A DNA stretch of 64,000 nucleotides from Chimonanthus salicifolius (GCA_013350335.1 CM023540.1:20031828-20095827); one strand, 5' to 3'. Counted from the first letter of the stretch, positions 1 to 15,155 are shown. The notes: generated from the sequence alone by a model not told the origin. Program-made: numbers and translations.

Positions 1-689
1 AAAGTAAAATAAACAATACCCTAAATCTCATTTCTCATTATATACAATACAGATACATACGGATACGAGTATCGCCACCTTTTTCTATTATTATTTTTAG
101 TTGATTACCATCATTTCCTGATCTCTTAACTGGACCAAGAGCCATGTTTGTTTCCTCGGGAGTGAAGATGTATAATTTGGCTTTGACTTCGGAATTTGGA
201 CTGGGATTTCAGGTAACGCTGTGCCAAATGGATGGATGATTTGAGTGTGCCTCGGTATTCGAATTGCAACAAAGTCTGGAACAATACACAGAATCGTAGG
301 CCAATCCAACCGAGTTGGACACCACGGCACACATTTCAAAAAAAATCATTCATTTAATTTAATTCCAATTTCAATAATATATTATCTTTCATTAAACACA
401 CTAACCTCATCAATTTTTTTTTTGTCAATACCATTATTATAAAAGCAATTACATATAAATATTTTAGTCTTTTCGTATACAACACTATTATTTTCTATTT
501 TTGAAAAGACCTAAGGAACCATATTTTTATAAAAATATCTTTTTATATATTAATAATTGTAATTTTGTCTTTTCAACAAATGCCTTTTGAATTAAAAGAG
601 AGGGCATTTTTTATATTTTAGAAATAAAAAATAAGAGTTAACTTACTAATATATCACCATATATCATATTTTATACCATCACCAATATA

Positions 690-846
690 AAGTTACCTAA
701 CTAATTCCCTCATAAAACAGGAAGTTGTTAGTTTGAACCCCTATGATCTAACCTTAGTGTACTTTAGGGATAATGGACTCATCTGTGAGAATTTTACACT
801 GAGTATCTCACAATTTTCCACACGTAAATTCAAAAAAAAAAAATAA
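690..846 (+). repeat. SINE-like repeat with A-rich tail, copy 1
   Basis: A sequence resembling a polymerase III box B (agtttgaacccc, near 728) is followed by a body ending in cacaattttccacacgtaa and an A-rich tail. A diverged second copy lies at about 1000-1155 in the same orientation. The pair suggests an old SINE family. Box A is not clear, so the class is an inference. Confidence 0.4.
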
Positions 847-999
847 TAATAACTAGTTTGCTTCATAATGAAAAAAAAAAATAAACAAACGGATAGAAGG
901 CAAGTATTTGATCAAGAGTGAGAACTAGGAAGAGATCCAAAACTGATCACACACCCTAGAAAATTAATACATAGTTGCAACTAATTTTCTTCAACAATC

Positions 1000-1156
1000 T
1001 ACATGGAAGTAGCTCGACTAGTTAATCTCCTGCTTCAGGGAGTGGGAGGTTCCATATTTAAGCCTCCATAACCTAATGTACTCTAAAAGCAGTGGATACA
1101 CCTGTGAAGATTTTCCACGGTTTCCCACACATAAATTAAAAAAAAAAAAAAAAAAT
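1000..1156 (+). repeat. SINE-like repeat with A-rich tail, copy 2
   Basis: It shares with copy 1 the order: cct..taacct, taatgtact, a tgga..ca.ctgtga block, attttcca, cccacacataaatt, poly(A). It is diverged, so an old insertion. Confidence 0.4.
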
Positions 1157-1432
1157 CTTCAACACCCGCTTTTTTTTTCCTGAAAAGTTCCTGAAATTCA
1201 ATTGATGGCCATCATTATAACAAACAGATAGATATACAGCAAACAGGGCATTGAACAGCATCATGTTAGCTATATTGCCACCCATACTTCAAAAAGAAAA
1301 TACATACATGTTGGATTCTCTTCACAATTGCTCTTTCTCATCTGCATCCAACAAGCAGTGAGGTATCGACTTTGATGCTTTATCCTCAAACTTTGATATT
1401 CTCAGCTTAATGCCGCTGCAGTAAATGAGAGA

Positions 1433-1597
1433 TCACCATGGTTCAGAAGAGTTGCCCCAAAGATTTCTACCAGGTGAAGACCCAGTCCAGCCGGACTCCA
1501 TCAATATGAGGTTGAGACGAATTGCCAATTTCTCTACAGCATCTTCCTCTAGGTCTGTAGGTGGACTGGCTGGTAACTCCTCTTCAGTGGCATGCTT
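1433..1597 (-). CDS. SirB1-like gene, terminal exon 8
   Basis: Fifty-four residues and a TGA stop. An acidic linker (KHATEEELPASPPTDLEED) leads to EKLAIRLNLILMESGW and the terminal SSEPW. Acceptor gatgacag|AAGCAT. Confidence 0.88.
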   Translation of the reverse strand, partial: KHATEEELPASPPTDLEEDAVEKLAIRLNLILMESGWTGSSPGRNLWGNSSEPW

Positions 1598-1852
1598 CTG
1601 TCATCAGGGAAAATTCAATCTCTCATGTCAAAATAAGCCCTTTCAACTTTCCAATGAAGTACAGGTCCTCAGTTTCAATAATGGATAGTCTGCTAATGCC
1701 CCATTCCATGCAAGTGAAACCCATCATTTGGGGATCATACCAGTATATAACTAGCCCCACTACAAATGGGGCATCTCCAAAAGATGTCCCAGCTTGAAAA
1801 TTCAGTCCCATTGACTAGTTGAGTTCAAATACGCAATTATGCGAAGAATAAA

Positions 1853-1899
<47 letters not shown>

Positions 1900-4800
1900 G
1901 CACGCGCACATGCACACACAGTAGGTATCTATAATTTTCAAGATGGACAAATTTTTGGAATCCTCATCCACAAAAGCAGCTGTCCATAAACTTCCAGATC
2001 ATGAATACATGGACCCCACATCAAAATGGTGGCATCAGCAAACTTGGACCTGATATTTTGTCCAATTTCCCATAGTTGAATGAGTTTAAGTGAACTTGAC
2101 CATAGAGTCTTGATACAATTTGAGGTACTGCAGAGATTCCTCATAAAACCCACAGTGATAAAGAAGAATGCTGTAATCTCTCAGTTCCCGCACACCAGAT
2201 CCCAGAAGAATAAGACGTTCACAGGCTGTCAAATGGAAGAACATCATGAGAACAGCAAGGCTAAGATAAGGAACAAAAAAAATCTATAATTGTCAATAGC
2301 AAATACGCCATCAGTGTAGGTAATCTACTTACACTTGAAAAAAAAACAGAGCAGATTGTTCCACAAAATATTGCAGCATTGGCAAACTCTTAAATTGATG
2401 TGGTTGGTGTTCTGTGAAGTTAGATACTGATGATGATGCCACAAATACAATAAGCAGCAGCAGCAGCAGTAGTATAAAGCCACAAAACAAAGATATATAA
2501 ACAACACAACAGCATACACCAACTTGCATTTCTAAAGAAATTTGATACTACTCTCACCATTAAAACCAGTGCTTTGAAAACCAGCCTAAACCACTGGTTC
2601 AACTGGAATCAGACTATCACTGCCTATCATGAAAGTTAGGTCGTCAGATACCGTGTGCCGAGTCAAAACATGTAAAAACCACTCCAATCCATGGGTTTTA
2701 AGGGGTCTCCCATGGCACCATGACCACTTGCAGCTCCTTTGCAATTTTTAAACAAAAAAATATAAAAAAGGTAGGAAACGAGCTTGCGATTCCAAGTTAC
2801 AACTTTTGAGTTTTGACATTCAAGGTTTGCATCAGCAAGGACTCTCATGGATAGGGTCTGCATCAGCAACAGTGGCATGTCAAGATGACAATGGCACTGG
2901 CAACATGCATTGAGTTTTTTTCCCCTTTACTCTTTTTTTTTCCCACTATTCTTCGCTTTCCCTTTCTGGCAGTCTCAATTCCCCTCTTCATTCTTGGCCT
3001 CCCCACTTGCACCATTTTCATCAGTGTCCCCATTGTCCCCTTTTTCTCCCTTTTTATCCTAACCTTCCTACTCTCTGGTGCAGGCATAAAACCTGACAAA
3101 CCCAACTAGGGCCCTGATAAAAAATGAGCTTGTAACAACCCGGGCCTTCTTAGCACAATATTATCCGCTCTGGATCCACAGACGAGACCCTCATGGCTTT
3201 ACATTGAGGACTCACCCAAAGGAGGCCCCCAAAATGCGTTGTGCTATGAAGGAGGAGAGCCAAGCTTATATACTAGCTTGATTTCTACCCACGTAGGTGA
3301 TGTGGGACTCTCAACATGCTCCCAATGCCAACCTGGCTACTTTAGCCATGTTGGGCGTACTCTCCTCTCAGGGTCCCCCTCTGGTGCGGGTCATCACAGA
3401 GCTGGCCCAATTAGATTGAACTGATGAGTTTGTTCTTCAAATGTGTCGTCGGACCAATGGCGGGAAGAGAGGACCTCAGCCCAAACAATGTTCACAGAAA
3501 AGACCCATGGAATCTAACCCATACTCACGTGGACTACACTCACTGTGCTACAATGGTTATGTACTTGCACGTGTGTACCCCACATGGTGCCAGCCCCACC
3601 ACTCGGAACTCAACTCTTACTGCCGTGTGCAAGATTTGGGGAAAAGTTATAGAAAGAAATAAGAGAAGATGTTGGAAATTCAACAGAGGAAATCAAAGAG
3701 GGATCCCCAACTCTCAATCCAGTCAGACAAATGGCTCGAGCACTGCTGCCAACCAAACACAGAGAAAATCCAGCAAAGGAAAGGGGAAGGATTCCACGAG
3801 TAATGAAAGCCAGGATCGTTTCAGTGCTTCATGGATGAGAGCGCCTGCAGAAATGGAAATATATTGCAGATTTGACCGCATACAGAGAGAGAAGAGATAG
3901 AATAGAGCATAGAAGAGATGGAAATAAAATCATGGCTGCCAAGCATGGAATGCAAGAAATTGGGATTTTTGGAGATATGGGCGAAAACACCAGCCATACC
4001 CAATTGTTACTGCCAAGTGAAAACAAAGTGGAAAGGATAGTTTGAGAAAGAATAGAAAAAGAATGAAAGGAAAGATCATCATGCCAACGTTGCAGATGAT
4101 CAAGAGAAAATCAAGGGCAGCAAGCATTAATTGAAAAACAGAAAAGAAAGGCTTGGGCTTGATTTGGATGAAGCCAACGAATGAAGGAAAGATGGTGACA
4201 CAATGGGTATTTTAGAAAAGTTTAATTTATTTTATTTTCTTACGTTTCAAATGAGGCCTGTAAATTAGTGATGCAGGCCAAACTGCGATTTGTAATTTTT
4301 TTGGGTTTTTATTTTTATTTTTGAATGGGATAGAATTTTGACTCGGAGTCTTAAGCCGAATCAAGGTCTCAATGATAGAAACCTGAAGGGGGCCTTCTCT
4401 CAGTTCACTTAATCACTCAAGGAAAAAGAAAGATAACACCAATTTTAATGGGACTATTGGCGGAATCAATCTCACCAAAGAAATTGGGTGTTCAATCGAA
4501 TTCGAATTGAACGTGGAATTGTTGTTCTTGATACTTGAATTTAATCGAAAGTATGTAAGAAACTTAAATTCAGCACAAATTCAATTTGAAAACACTGAAC
4601 TTCTTAAATCAATTTGATTGCCGAATTAAATTTAATTAAGTAATTGGGAAAATGCAAGACATGAAAAAATAAATTCACCATGCAAAAATGCAAAATCAAA
4701 CCAAAACTTAAATAAATCTTAATTCTAACACAAATTCAAATCAAAATTAAGAACCATCCGATAAATTAATTTGAATGTGGAACTGAGATTTAATTCAACA

Positions 4801-7800
4801 CATAAACAAATTAAATTCAAAAGAGAATTAAACTTACCAAAATAGGGACGTCCAAACAAAGCATAAGCTTCAATATTTCAAATAAAATTCAGGGTTACAA
4901 ATTTCTGGCCAAAATACTAGATTTATAGGCCTTTACTCAAAGAAAATAAAAAATAAAATACCAAATTTAAAATATCAAGTCAATCAACTCGACCCTTCTG
5001 TATTTTCATTGTTTAGCTGGCTTTTGATTTCTTCCCATCAACCTTCTTTTTATATTTATTTTTTTCTTTTCTCTTTTATTCTCTACTGCCGTTTGTAGTG
5101 CTTCTTGCCAAGCAAAACACCTACTAAAGATCAGGCCAAAGTCGATCTTCAAATCTGCTCATACATCAAGCAGGTCCATGCCAATCCAGATTTGACAAAA
5201 AACCTCCATACACCTAGGCTTGATTTCCATTCATTTTTAGCCACTCATCTTAGTTCTTGCTAGATTTGTTTAGCTCAAAATCAGGCCACAATCCATGTAC
5301 ACATTTAAGCAAGATTAGTTTTTCCAATTTTATTTCTAGTTTTTGCATGTAAAATCGTTGGCAGTTCTGTTCTTTCTCCATTCTTACTCCCTCAACCAGG
5401 ACTGGCAGCAATGCCTGGTCACAGCTGACCTTCCATTTCATGAATGAAAAGCTGCCATGTTGGCATCTGAGTTGGGTCCACAAGGTGGGTGACGTGGAAC
5501 TCAAAGTGGGGTCTACATGGCAATGAATAAATGTTGACATAGCATTCAAGGTGGGGCCCTCTCTCCCCTCCATCGATTTGACCATCGATTCGGAGAGCCA
5601 TTTTCTCGATTTTGTTCATCGGGTTTATAGGGTCCGGGGTCTGCATCAGTCCCTCCTGGTTGGAGAAAACTCAGAAATGGAAATATATGATGCAGATTTG
5701 ACCACATACAGAGAGAGAGAGAGGAGATAGAATTGAGCATAGAAAAGATGGAAATAGAATCATGGCTGCCAAGCATGGAATGCAAGAAATTGGGATTTTT
5801 GGAGATATGGGTGAAAACCCATCCATACCCAATCGTTACTGCCAAGTGAAGACAAAGTGGAAAGGAAAGTTTGAGAAAGAAGAATAATAGAAAAAGAATG
5901 AAAGGAAAGATCATCATGCCAACGTTGCAGATGATCGAGAGAAATCAAGGACAGCAAGCATTAATTGAAAGAAAAAAAAAAAAAGGCTTGGGCTTGATTT
6001 GGATGAAGCCAATGAATGAAAGAAAGATGGGGACACAATGGGTATTTTTGAATATTTTATTTTATTTTATTTTCTTAAGTTTCAAATAAGGCCTGTAAAT
6101 TAGTGATGTGACCTAAGTTGTAATACTGACTTATGATTAATTTGAAAATTTAGAAAAAGCAGGAAGCTTCTTCTTCTCCATCTCTCTAAGATGCTGAGTT
6201 GATGCCTTTTGATTTTAAATTGTACTGAATTGATTTTAATTAGATTATTTGGAATTCATTTGCATTTTGAATTATGATTTCAATTGGTACATTTTCCAAT
6301 GTTTAATTAAAATTGGATTCCACAATCCAAGTTAAATCTTAAGAAGGTTCTTGAGTTCAGACCGTACTTGAACCCGAGAACGTGGGTTTCTTCATTGAAA
6401 TCCGTGATTCGGCGTAAAACCCCGAGTCTAAATCTTCATATGCCGCTTGGCCTGCATCACTCTTCCATCTCCTGAAAACTGACATTGTTCAGGAAGGAAA
6501 TATATTAATTAGGATTTATCCTTTTTGTGGTTGCTTCTGTGCACATGCTCATACATGTAATGATTTTACAGTTTTATGTTGATTTGAGATCTCCAAGATG
6601 CTGCCCTGAATACCTGATCTTTAACTTTTAATTCACATAAAATTCCCTTTTTTCCTAGCAGTTATTTAAATAATTTGTATGGGTTCTAGGGCTACAAGTT
6701 GAGAGAAAAAGCTTTAGTGCTTTTAGGCTAGATGCAATTTTTTATTCCTCCTTATCTGCTTATTTTTATTCATTTCACCTAATAACTGCTTGCAAAGTCA
6801 TATATATCTTTGTCCATCAGTTGAATGTCAAGGATAACGAATAGTAGATCAAACAGAGCTTACGCATGGTGAGAAGGAAATTCATTGCATGGACTTCTTG
6901 AAAAGGATGACTTATCCATCTTAGACATGTCTCTGTCAGATTCTTCATCGATCCTTCTGGTACAATCGTATTGTTGTTATTGTTGTTTTTCTAGGTGACA
7001 AGTTTTATCACCTACAAAGCTAGTGTGGGCTAGCTCTCAGAACCCAACTCCTTTTTTTACATTTTTTCTATTTTTTTTGGTAGTTTAATGAAAGTACAAT
7101 ATATTGTATATAATTAATATTGCATGCGTGCCATTTCTCTTGAGAGGACCACCGTGATTTTCTCTCACACGTCACACAAGAATCAATGAGTATTTTTTGT
7201 CAATATTTATACGCTACCACCACTTACTCTACCTAATATCACTCCATTAATTGAATCTCTCTCATTTGAATCCAGTTTGAGTTTTACACATCATTAAATT
7301 AAGAACAAGTCCTACAAATTGTTCAACTTCATAGTCAAATACCAAAACTCACCCCTATCTAATTTTTTAAATGATTGCGAAATTAATAGTTTACAGAAAA
7401 ACAGGGTTCTAACTTCAACCACCACTTTCGTAACTCTATATCAAATGAATGCAAAATTCGGAAGGTTTGACTTTTAGTATTTGCGTATGAGTATATCCGA
7501 GGTGAGCCCCGTTGTGATTGACACCCAAAAGTTCCAAGAAATAGATCCGTCTTTAGATCCCATCCTAAATCAAGGTTACAAAATCAGTAGAACACCATCC
7601 CAATGATGAAGCCCTTGACCATGCTCATCTCTCTACTATAACAAGAAATAATGACTGAATTGGCAATTATAAATTTCACTGTTCCAAGATCCAACACTAG
7701 ATCACACTAATATTACCAACAAAATACCAGTACCAATGGGAAACTCATGAACCATAATTTGCATACAGTCTGGAAAGTAGGGAAAGAAACAGATGGAAGA

Positions 7801-10800
7801 TGGGAGTAGAATCTTATAAAACATACCAGCCAATGCGCGACGCATGTCCCCAAAATGTACACTAGTCCAAACTCCACGTCCAAGCCTATGTTGAGCAGCC
7901 TTTGCAGATGCAAACTCAAAACCACTGCTTGTTGAAATGAACAAATCAGGGAAAAAAAAACAAGAGTAGAGTAGATATATGATAAACAAAATCCTTTGCA
8001 TTTTATTTTAATTTTTTTGTAGAGATGATGCAGTAAAGGACCACCTCACATTGTTGCTAGGCTTGAAAGACCCTTTTCCAAAGCCTGGTCCAACACAGTT
8101 TGCAGCATGAGCTGCCCTTAAGAATAAACTCCTTGTATCATCATACTTAAATGGCCAGAAGGCATCCTTAAGATTCCGTAAGATCTGTAAGCGAAGTATG
8201 ACACGGTCAAAACATATTATCAAGAAGTTTCATGAGAGGAAATCTTTGGAATAAAAGGAAGAAAATAAGAAAAATAAAAAACATGCTTATTAAAAAACCA
8301 TGCAAAGGAATATGCATTGCAATGTGTAGCTACTATCACAAAATTACATTACAAACCGTAACGAGATATAGAAACTAGAATTTAACTTTTAGACATTATG
8401 TTTAGTCAATGTTATGAAATCGAATTGTAGCATAAAACTGTTTTATATCTTGAAGCACAACATGAATCATAAATTGTAGAATTGTAAGATTAGTAAGTGT
8501 CATCAAAACATGTCGGCATACAATAGGCCCGGAATTCTTTAAGGTTTTCAAAGAATTTCACAAAAATGGCATCATTAACAAGGGCTCGAAAAACTACTTT
8601 ACAACTCTCATCCAAGAAAAGGAAGGGGCTTCGGAACTATCACACAATAGACCAATTAGCTTAATAAGTTGTCTACAAACTATTGGCTAAGGTTCTAGCA
8701 GAAAGGCTGAAAGAGGTCCTATTGAAAATCGTAGAAGAGTCTCAAGGGGCTTTTGTGGAGGATAGACAGATCCATGATAGTGTCCTTATTGCAAATGAAT
8801 TGATTCACATGCACAAGAAGGATAAGAAACCAGAGATTCTTTTCAAAATCAATATGGAAAAATCCAACGATTATGTGGATTGGGACTTTATGGGATACCC
8901 ATTTGACAGAATGGGATTTGGCCAATGATGGAAAAAGTGGATGAGAGCATGCGTGGAAAACACGACTTATTCAGTCTTGGTGAATGGTTCCCCAATCCAA
9001 CCCATAGAAGCCACTAGAGGCCTTAGACAAGGGGACCCTGTGTCCCCTTTCATCTTCACTTTAGTCAGGTAAAGGTCTGAAAAAACTGGTGGAGAAAGTA
9101 GAGGAAATCGGTATTGTGAGGGGCTTCTCTGTGATGGACCAGGACCCCGTGGTAACTCACCTGCAGTTTGAGGATGATACATTGTTCTTCTGCGAACCAC
9201 ACATGAACAAAGTTTTAGGTTTTAAATCCATTCTGAGGCGCTTCGAAATAGTTTTAGGTCTTAGAATTAATTTAGGCAAAAGTACCTTAGTTGGGATCGG
9301 GGGGGAGGAAGATTGTCTTAGGCGTCTAGCAAACGAAGTAGGATGCGGGATGGGAAAGAAACTTTTCACCTACTTAGGTCTACCGGTTGGAGGGAACCCA
9401 GGATCCAAAAGATTCTGAACCCCGGTGGTGGAAAAGGTAGAAAGGAGACTTGTGGGATGGGGTAGAAACTACTTGTCTCTAGGAGACACGCTAACCCAAT
9501 GTTTTAAAAAACTGGACGGTCTCTGAGGAATGTTGAGTTAAATAAGGTTCAACTGGGTTGAACAGTAGTCAAAGTCGATCAAACCCGTGTCATCAATATA
9601 ATATCATAAATAATATTAAATTATTAACTAAAGTTACATTTTCATAAAAATATAAAAAAAATATTCAAGTTAATAAATGATAAAAAAAATTTAAGTTAAT
9701 AAACGATAAAAAATATTTAGTTCATTGATTTTATTTTAATTTAAATCTTATAGGTTTGCATATATCTAAAAACAAATTCTTAGATCAGACTTTAATTATT
9801 TGATTTTATAAAATTATAAAATCCAATTTATTAAAGAATATCATTGATTGGTGTTAAACCAAGAAAATCTTGAGATTTCATTAAGTCAACTAAGCCATCT
9901 TGTTTTAAGACGACAATTATGATTGTTACTATTATATTATGATTAAAAGAAGAAAGTAAAAAGAAACTTCTTGTCCTTTAAAAGGACTTCTTTAAAAACA
10001 TTGGAATCCGGCCACAAGCATTAGACATGTGGCAACCAGGATACGGAGTTCTAGAAAACACATTCTCCTTCATTACCAAAATCCCATCCTTTTTTTTCAG
10101 AAGTTTTTACTAACTGCACAACTGTAGCACTTAGAAGTGAATGAAACGGTCATTGTGCATAACTGCATACTACTCCCCGTCCCACATCAAAAGTGAGAAG
10201 AAAGGATCACAGTGCTGAACGCTATATATGAGGAACGTGAGAATCAAGATCTTACACTTTGCTCGGCCTTTTGGGCTGGGCAATATGTGGCCCAGTGGGC
10301 CACATGATATAAAATTTAATTTTTTAAAGAAGAGGCTTTCAACATTGCCTTTCTTGAATTTTTAAAAACTTATTTTTAATTTTTTTTTAAATAATTTTTG
10401 ACGGTCACGGTTTATGGGTTTTCAAAAAACCAGTCAAACCCGCAAGTTTGACATGTTTTTTTACGGTTTAATGTATTGAAATAGTTTTCAGAAGAACCAG
10501 CCCGTGTTTGAGCTAGTTACGGTTGAATTAGCAGTTCAACCACGTGCCGGTTTGGTTTCTAAAACACTGGATTAACACTCATCAAGTCAGTTTTGACAAA
10601 CTTCCTCTTATATTACATGTCCATTTACGAGATGCCTAAGGGGATTGTTAGGAAAATAGAGTAGTTATTCAGGATTTTCTCTGGGGAGATACGGAGGAGA
10701 GAAAGGGGGTACATTTAATTGCTTGATCAAAAGTAACCAAAACAAAATTTTCCGAAGGGTTAAGGATTGTACCGCTAGTGCAAGGTATGGGGATGAAAAC

Positions 10801-13800
10801 ATAGGAGAATGGTCTAGGGGAAAATGTGGAAAATTTTGGATCTCTGCTAATTAAGGCCAGATGGAGAATAGGATAGGGAAAAGGAAGGGTGGATAGTGCT
10901 TTCCAATGAAACTTAAGAATTCTTGTTGGGAAAGGAGACATAACGCTATTCTAGACAGACCTATGGGTGGGGGAAAGGCCTCTCAAAGAGGTTTATCCCA
11001 GATTTTACAGGATAACCAGAAATAGAAATGTCAGAGCACATGACTGCAAGGAAGAGGGTAGTGTATCCTAGGAAGCTTGATTTTCAAAGGAATTTGAGGA
11101 CATTTGAGCAAGAAAGTTTAGAGTCGTCGAAAACCTTATTCAGAGAGTTTCCTATCTGTAGGGAGGAAGGGGACGAATTACTTTGGGCAGGTCCCTCGGG
11201 CATTCTTTCAGTCAAGGCAAAGGCAAAGTCGATCCTACAACAAACAAATGGCAAGACCAATCAATCGTCCTCAGCATGGGCAAGCTCGGCTCACCCCAAG
11301 GGTTCAGACATTTGTATAGTGTTCTCTGAAGGGGAGGATCATCTCTAGAGCGGAGCTCAGACGTAGGGGTATGCTTGAATCCGATGTTGACTTGCGTTGT
11401 TTGCTATGTGGGTTCGAGGAAGTTGACCCCTTGTTCGCAGAGTGCCCCTTGGCAAGGCACTTATGGACTAGTTTTGCTAATATAATGGGTGTATCACGGG
11501 TATTTGAGAGACCTATGGTGGTATCATTGACTCATGCATAATCACGAATCTCGGGCACAAAAAGGAGGCAGCCTGAAACACCATTCAGGGCGGCAATATT
11601 ATGGTCTGTCTGGAACAAGAGGAACTGTAGGATTTTTTAAAACAAAGAGTGAGGTGAATGACATTTTCCAAAAGGCTAGATGGAGATTGTGTGCTAGGCT
11701 TAGAAGGGAAAGAATTCAAGGGATACAAAATGTCAGACTTTGACAATTCCTAGGAGGGTTGTATGAGCAGGGGTCCTTGTAAGAGTAAAGTAGGTGCGAT
11801 TTGGACCTCGCCTCTGGTGGGAACCTTTAAGTTTAATGTAGATGGGACAACTAAAGGCAAACTGGGACCGGTAGGTATAGGGGGAGTTCTTAGGGATGTG
11901 AATGAGACCTCATCTATGGTCTTCTCTGAGTCTATAGGTAGAAGAGACTCAAATGAAGCTGAACTACTAGCTATTAGGAGAGCTTTGACACTATGGGCCC
12001 CTATGAGAAGGGGAAAATTGACTATAAAGGGGAATTCATCAAACGCGATTAAATGGGCTAGGGGGCTAAAGCAACCACTATGGAAATTGTCATGAGGTCT
12101 CTTTCCAGTTGGTCAAGAGGTCAGCTAATGAAGTCGCAGACTTCTTTGAAAAGATGGGGGTGGACTCGACGCAATAGGGTGTCCTCTATCTGTGATATTT
12201 TTTTGGACAGGGGCCTATTGACATTGGGGGAGATGTTAAGTTCTCTATTCCTGTTGGGTTAACTTGCATTTGTACTTTTCTTTTTTCTTCTCAGGTTTAT
12301 GACACTTAGACCCTAACCATGTACATGTAACACTTTCTTTCTGTTAATATATTTATCCATTTGTCACCACTCAAAAAATCATATATATTTATATATATAT
12401 ATATATATATAACTATTCATTGAAGCTCAAATTTCAAACCACAACTTCTAAAAGTATGTCACCACTATATAGTCCAACTAATGCTATAAAAAACAAAAAA
12501 AATAAACTAAAAAGCCCCAAAAATTTAAAAAAAAAAAGTCCTAAACACCTGACAACTCAAGCCTAAAAAACTATCAAAGCCAAAAGCTTCATACTGTCAA
12601 ATTCCAAATAGCTCCAAAACTCATACATTAGAATTGTAAGATTCTAAACAGATAAGAATGGTTCCTCTTTATCACATTGTATAAATTATAAGATACGAAT
12701 CGTGCATCATAAGATTTTAACAACAATGAGTCTAGTTACTATTGAGAAACCAAGAACTAAAAGCCAACAAAATACAACAAGATCCTAAAGACTATAAAGA
12801 CCTTAACCATGTTTATTACCTTCAACTCAAACCGTCAAGGCTAATAACCAGGCTCTTCAAGATTTAATCACATCTAAGTGATTGACTATTAACTGAATGC
12901 AGCTATTCAGCTAAAAGAATAAATTTCATAAAGCAATAGAACTAGAATAGACACAATTGGCTAATAAAAGTTGACACTCATGGTGAACAGCCTGCTACAG
13001 AAAGCAGGCACTCATGGTGTATTCAGAATCCATTTTTGACCTACAGAGAATTAGCCTATGCTAAATTTTGAATCTTACACTTTACTTTAAATAAGCAACT
13101 CATAGCTTGTATAAACCAGTGCTAATGATATGTGCAAACTGCCAATGGTTGATATGAGATGTCCAAACTACATTAAGAAAATGAACAATTCAGACTTACT
13201 TCCACCAAAATTGATTGTGCTGTCATTATGTGGGGTTCATCCTGACAGCTTGCTCTTTTGTTTATGATAGCCTCTAGGAAGACCAAGAAAATCATGAGGG
13301 AAGTAAATCTCTACATCAAAATCTAGAAAACCACACAGCCGAAGCATTTTTAACATTTCAGAGTAAATAAGTGAGAGCAGAACTGCAGTTCCCGATCGAC
13401 AAGTCAAAACCTGTTCAGCAGGTTAAGAAAAACAATTAAAACCCTGCAACACTTAAAAACAGCATCTCTAAAATAACTGGCTTAAGCAACAGATCGAGTG
13501 AAGAGCATACCGAATGAAGGTATAGTGGACGCACGTCAGAATGGTTCATGGAAGTTGTTCTTCGAAAGCCCTGACAGAACAGAACTGACATCTTTTAGAA
13601 TTCTCATATATTATATATGCAGTCCTTTGCATCAAGCTGTAAATTGATGAAAGAGTGCGGTGCAAATACTTGATGTTGCCCTAATGCCCCATCAGTTATA
13701 CAAAAAACGAAAATGCAACAACATACATGAGCATTTTTACCCTTTTCTACTATTTTGTTAATCCAATTAAATCAGCAAATTCACCAAGAAAAATAAATTC

Positions 13801-15155
13801 ATGCAGTGCAAGTATGCAGAGACAACAGCACCACATTTTTTTAGCAAGGAAGTCTTTTTCTGAGTGATGCAAGTCAGCCATATCATTTGGTGGGGAATTG
13901 TGTTTGTCTATTTATTGATTGGCATTGGCAAGAGAATTATCATTGATGGAGAAATGTAGCAGAAACAAATGGACATGCCAACATTATCATCATCACTTCC
14001 TATCTACCTGGAGTCGGCTTTTTAAGTTCTACTCTTCCATTCTAACCCGTCATAAACCATATCCTCTATTGCTCCCCAATCTATCATGTCTTTTTTATTC
14101 CTTTCCTCCAGATTCTTCATGGCCTTCGTCTCCTCTTATTACCTTCTATTCGTAGCTTTCTAATTCTCCTAATGGCGGCTATTAATGATTCCTATCAGAG
14201 CTATTTTCTCTATGTGACATGTCTGAACCACCTTTTAAAAAGAATCTCCCTTATTTTAATTTCTATTGGAGCTACTTCAAAAGTCTCACTAATGTGGTAA
14301 TTTACATCTTTTAAAGTTACTCCAAACATCCAACTTAGCATACACCACTATAACCATTACTTTGTTTACCTTTTTTTTTCTTTTAAGATCAAGATATCCA
14401 AGCGTCTCACTTGAATAATCCTTGGGACATGTGTAAACCTCCCAATCCACAAACAAAGGCGGGTTTTGACCATCAAGCCAACCCCTCATGGTTCATTACT
14501 TTGTTTACTTATATCATTGAAGCCACTAATCTCATCTATTTGGGGACTTGTTTTATTAAATCACCTTTTTAATCAAACTAAGACTCTCATGTACCCCACT
14601 ATCTCGGCAACATTAAGCCCACCCTACTCACATCCTACTAGTAGTAGACCTGGCAATGGGCCGGGTCTTATTCAGATTGGGGTCAATAATCTTCAATCCA
14701 TTACTTGTTTATTAAACGGGTTAGTCAGTTCGAGTCAAAAAAATTTAAATCCATACCCATTTAAAATGCTCGGGTTCGGTTCGGGTAATTGGGACGGGTC
14801 AAGTTTTGTTAGGTCTAGTTCAATGTAGACCTAACAATGGGTGAGTCAGGTCGGGTCAATTTTAGGTTCAGGTCAATAACTCTCAACCTATTACTTACTT
14901 GTTTATTAAATGATTTAGTCGATTTGGGTCTGCTTCAGATTCGGGTCACAAAACATTAAACTCATGCCCACTTAAAATGCTCGGGTTCAGTTCGGATAAT
15001 CGGGTTGGGTCAAATTTTGTCAGGTCTAACTAGTAGTCTAAGTCTAACCCTATTTGATTCAACAATAGAATCCAAGTACATAGATAGACAAAAAAAAAGA
15101 GAGAGATAAAGTCCAAGCCCCATTTGATTCAACTATCTATAAATAGAAAGGTTAC

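Larger units (their letters stand above)
1..1432. other. Region downstream of the SirB1-like gene, AT-rich
   Basis: No host exon is visible. The stretch is AT-rich and contains two SINE-like poly(A)-tailed repeats, listed separately. The short open frames at 97-442 show no family signature. The 3' untranslated region of the minus-strand gene should start just left of 1433, but I could not pick a poly(A) signal. Confidence 0.6.

Noticed and set aside
690..1156. tRNA genes from the box B-like words
   Set aside because: No cloverleaf or box A could be formed. The A-tailed duplicated bodies fit SINEs better.
3424..3900. A 158-codon open frame on the plus strand
   Set aside because: No recognisable domain, low-complexity Ser/Lys text at its end, and it runs into the long direct repeat. 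It lies in an intron of the opposite gene.
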